Origin: an uncultured Intestinimonas sp.
GTDB taxonomy: Bacteria > Bacillota_A > Clostridia > Oscillospirales > Oscillospiraceae
Length of the DNA stretch: 9,001 nucleotides
Direction of reading: 5' to 3'
NCBI GenBank assembly: GCA_958435885.1
Contig: CAUBHZ010000051.1
Coordinates: 1 to 9,001, forward strand
In this document: piece after piece, positions 7,572-9,001 of the stretch
How positions within the stretch are numbered: the first letter of the stretch is position 1
How the letters are laid out: each line of letters starts with the position of its first letter
Notes under the pieces: generated by a model
What the model saw: the letters and a program-made list of their open reading frames with translations, nothing else
Databases searched by the model: none
Told to the model about the DNA's origin: nothing
Translations under genes and position numbers: made by a program

Positions 7572-8221
7572 CGGGGGATCTCCTCAAATGTAACGCCCTG
7601 GCTACCCGCACCATCGCCAACGTGTCCGAGTCCCTGGCGGAAAAGCTGGGCTTAAAGCCGGAGTTCCGGTCCATCGGTATCCTCACCGCCGACAGCGACG
7701 ACGTGACCTACTGCGCCCTGGACGAGGCCACCAAGGCCGCCGCCGTGGAGGTGGTGTATGGACGGAGCCTCTACGCCGGGGCGGCCAACGCCAACACCAA
7801 ACTGGCGGGGGAGGTCATCGGCATCCTGGCCGGACCCAACCCCTCCGAGGTGAAGAGCGGGCTCAGAGCGGCGGTGGAATTTTTCGAGAGCGGGGTGGGC
7901 TTCCGCTCCGCCAACGCCGCCGACTCCATCGTCTACTTTGCCCATACCGTGTCCCGGACGGGGAGCTACCTCTCCAAGACCGCCGGGGTCCGGGAGGGGG
8001 AGGCCCTGGCCTACCTCATCGCGCCGCCGCTGGAGGCGGTGGTGGGGCTGGACGAGGCCATGAAGGCGGCCGATGTGACCCTGGCCGCCCTCTTTGAGCC
8101 ACCCAGCGAGACCAACTTCGGCGGCGGGCTCCTCACCGGTACCCAGAGCGCCTGCAAGGCCGCCTGTGAAGCATTCGCCCAGGCGGTGCTGAACGTGGCC
8201 GGACAACCCAGGGAGGTGTGA
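7568..8221 (+). CDS. eutL: Ethanolamine microcompartment shell protein EutL
   Basis: A 217-residue tandem BMC-domain shell protein (E. coli EutL has 219). Family members form flat trimers with hexagonal outline that tile the facets of the ethanolamine metabolosome, and their central pore can be seen open or closed, giving a possible gated route for larger molecules. Two related halves are visible: about 1-105 (ending [18 protein letters not shown]) and about 110-217 (ending [18 protein letters not shown]). Asp45 and Phe112 fall where EutL residues lining the ethanolamine-binding pocket have been described; I state this from memory. ATG 7568 overlaps the eutC stop (ATGA), and a purine-rich GAGAGGGG lies upstream. 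The final codons carry the eutE ribosome binding site. It is the only shell gene in the window, so other BMC genes must lie elsewhere. Confidence 0.96.
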   Translation: MTGDLLKCNALATRTIANVSESLAEKLGLKPEFRSIGILTADSDDVTYCALDEATKAAAVEVVYGRSLYAGAANANTKLAGEVIGILAGPNPSEVKSGLRAAVEFFESGVGFRSANAADSIVYFAHTVSRTGSYLSKTAGVREGEALAYLIAPPLEAVVGLDEAMKAADVTLAALFEPPSETNFGGGLLTGTQSACKAACEAFAQAVLNVAGQPREV

Positions 8222-8223
8222 AC

Positions 8224-9001
8224 ATGACAGAACCCATGAAGCTGGACAAGGACCTGCGCTCCATCCAGGAGGTCCGGGACCTGGTGGGCAAGGCCAGAGA
8301 GGCCCAGCGGGCCCTGGCGGCCATGAGCCAGGCCGACCTGGACCGCATCACGGCGGCCATCGCACAGGCCGGGGCGGAGCACGCCCGGCGGCTTGCCCAG
8401 ATGGCGGTGGAGGAGACGGGCTACGGCAGGGCAGAGGACAAGGAGGTCAAGAACCGCTTTGCCGCTCTCACCCTCTACGACGCCATCAAGGGGGAAAAGA
8501 CCCACGGCATCTTGGCCCAGGACAAGGAGAAGCGGACCATCGACATCGGGGTGCCCGTTGGTGTGGTGGCGGGGCTGGTGCCCTCCACCAACCCCACCTC
8601 CACCGTCATCTACAAGGCCATGATCTGTATGAAGGCGGGCAACCCCATCATCTTTTCCCCCCACCCCAGCGCCATCAAATGTATCGGCGAGACGGTGAAG
8701 GTGGTCTCTGAAGCCGCCCGGCAGGCGGGAGCGCCCGAGGGGGCCGTCTCCTGTATCTCCACCCCCACCCTGGAGGCCACCAGCGCCCTCATGAAGCACG
8801 ACCACACCCGTCTCATCCTGGCCACCGGCGGCGCCGCCATGGTCAAGGCGGCCTACTCCTCCGGCACTCCGGCCATCGGCGTGGGGGCGGGCAACGGCCC
8901 GGCCTATATCCACCACACCGCCAACGTCGCCCAGGCGGTAAAGCGGATCCTGGACTCCAAGACCTTTGACAACGGCACCATCTGCGCCAGCGAGCAGTCC
9001 A
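8224..9001 (+). CDS. eutE: CoA-acylating acetaldehyde dehydrogenase EutE (3' truncated)
   Basis: The first 259 residues of an aldehyde dehydrogenase that converts acetaldehyde and CoA to acetyl-CoA with NAD+. The frame is open to the window edge. Visible landmarks are the Rossmann-side segment VPVGVVAGLVPSTNPTST (about 110-127), the LATGGAAMVKAAY stretch (about 199-211), GVGAGNGPAY and, at the very end, the catalytic cysteine Cys254 in TICASEQS. That cysteine context is the one found in the dehydrogenase half of AdhE and in clostridial acylating acetaldehyde dehydrogenases; enterobacterial EutE has CIAEKE instead. Since the end is missing, a full bifunctional AdhE with a C-terminal alcohol dehydrogenase domain cannot be excluded, but a separate eutG in the operon makes the single-domain form likelier. 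ATG 8224 lies 2 nt after the eutL stop, with GGGAGG 7 nt upstream. Confidence 0.93.
   Translation, partial: MTEPMKLDKDLRSIQEVRDLVGKAREAQRALAAMSQADLDRITAAIAQAGAEHARRLAQMAVEETGYGRAEDKEVKNRFAALTLYDAIKGEKTHGILAQDKEKRTIDIGVPVGVVAGLVPSTNPTSTVIYKAMICMKAGNPIIFSPHPSAIKCIGETVKVVSEAARQAGAPEGAVSCISTPTLEATSALMKHDHTRLILATGGAAMVKAAYSSGTPAIGVGAGNGPAYIHHTANVAQAVKRILDSKTFDNGTICASEQS

Noticed and set aside
1..9001. tRNA, rRNA, CRISPR array, insertion sequence or prophage genes
   Set aside because: No direct-repeat array, cloverleaf-like segment, transposase or phage motif was seen; base composition is even across the window.

Overview
The window comes from a high-GC, low-AT-skew Firmicute. The dense operons, strong GGAGG-type ribosome binding sites, frequent GTG/TTG starts, eut gene content and an intergenic palindrome all fit a gut Clostridia member of the Oscillospiraceae type (Flavonifractor/Lawsonibacter/Intestinimonas-like). 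That placement is an inference from style and content, not a database result.

Left part (1-2640): the window opens inside the C-terminal ATPase domain of a sensor histidine kinase (+). It ends at a strong, probably bidirectional terminator (343-381), shared with a convergent two-gene operon on the minus strand. That operon is a MATE-family efflux pump followed by an overlapping MerR-family regulator with a GyrI-like effector domain. Its promoter has the 19-bp -35/-10 spacing and internal dyad typical of MerR-activated promoters, so MerR probably senses a compound and switches on the pump and itself.

Intergenic 2559-2748: this holds the MerR-type promoter/operator (minus) and, reading plus, a hairpin followed by an intrinsic terminator. 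The terminator sits directly ahead of the eut genes and looks like an attenuator leader. Part of it resembles the hexaloop hairpins used by EutV-type ANTAR antiterminators, but the match is imperfect.

Right part (2749-9001): an ethanolamine utilisation operon, all plus and tightly packed: eutG (iron alcohol dehydrogenase), eutA (reactivase), eutB and eutC (the two subunits of adenosylcobalamin-dependent ethanolamine ammonia-lyase), eutL (microcompartment shell) and eutE (CoA-acylating acetaldehyde dehydrogenase, cut by the window edge). Most junctions are stop/start overlaps or 2-nt gaps. The exception is eutB-eutC, where a 106-nt gap holds a REP-like double hairpin. EutBC splits ethanolamine to acetaldehyde and ammonia, EutA exchanges damaged cofactor, EutE makes acetyl-CoA, EutG reduces acetaldehyde to ethanol and recycles NADH, and EutL helps build the shell that confines the aldehyde. 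Further shell and cofactor genes probably lie downstream; no eutS, eutP, eutV or eutW is in the window.

I see no wholly new system. The points most worth checking are the eut leader, the REP-like element, the MerR operator and the AdhE-like active site of the aldehyde dehydrogenase.
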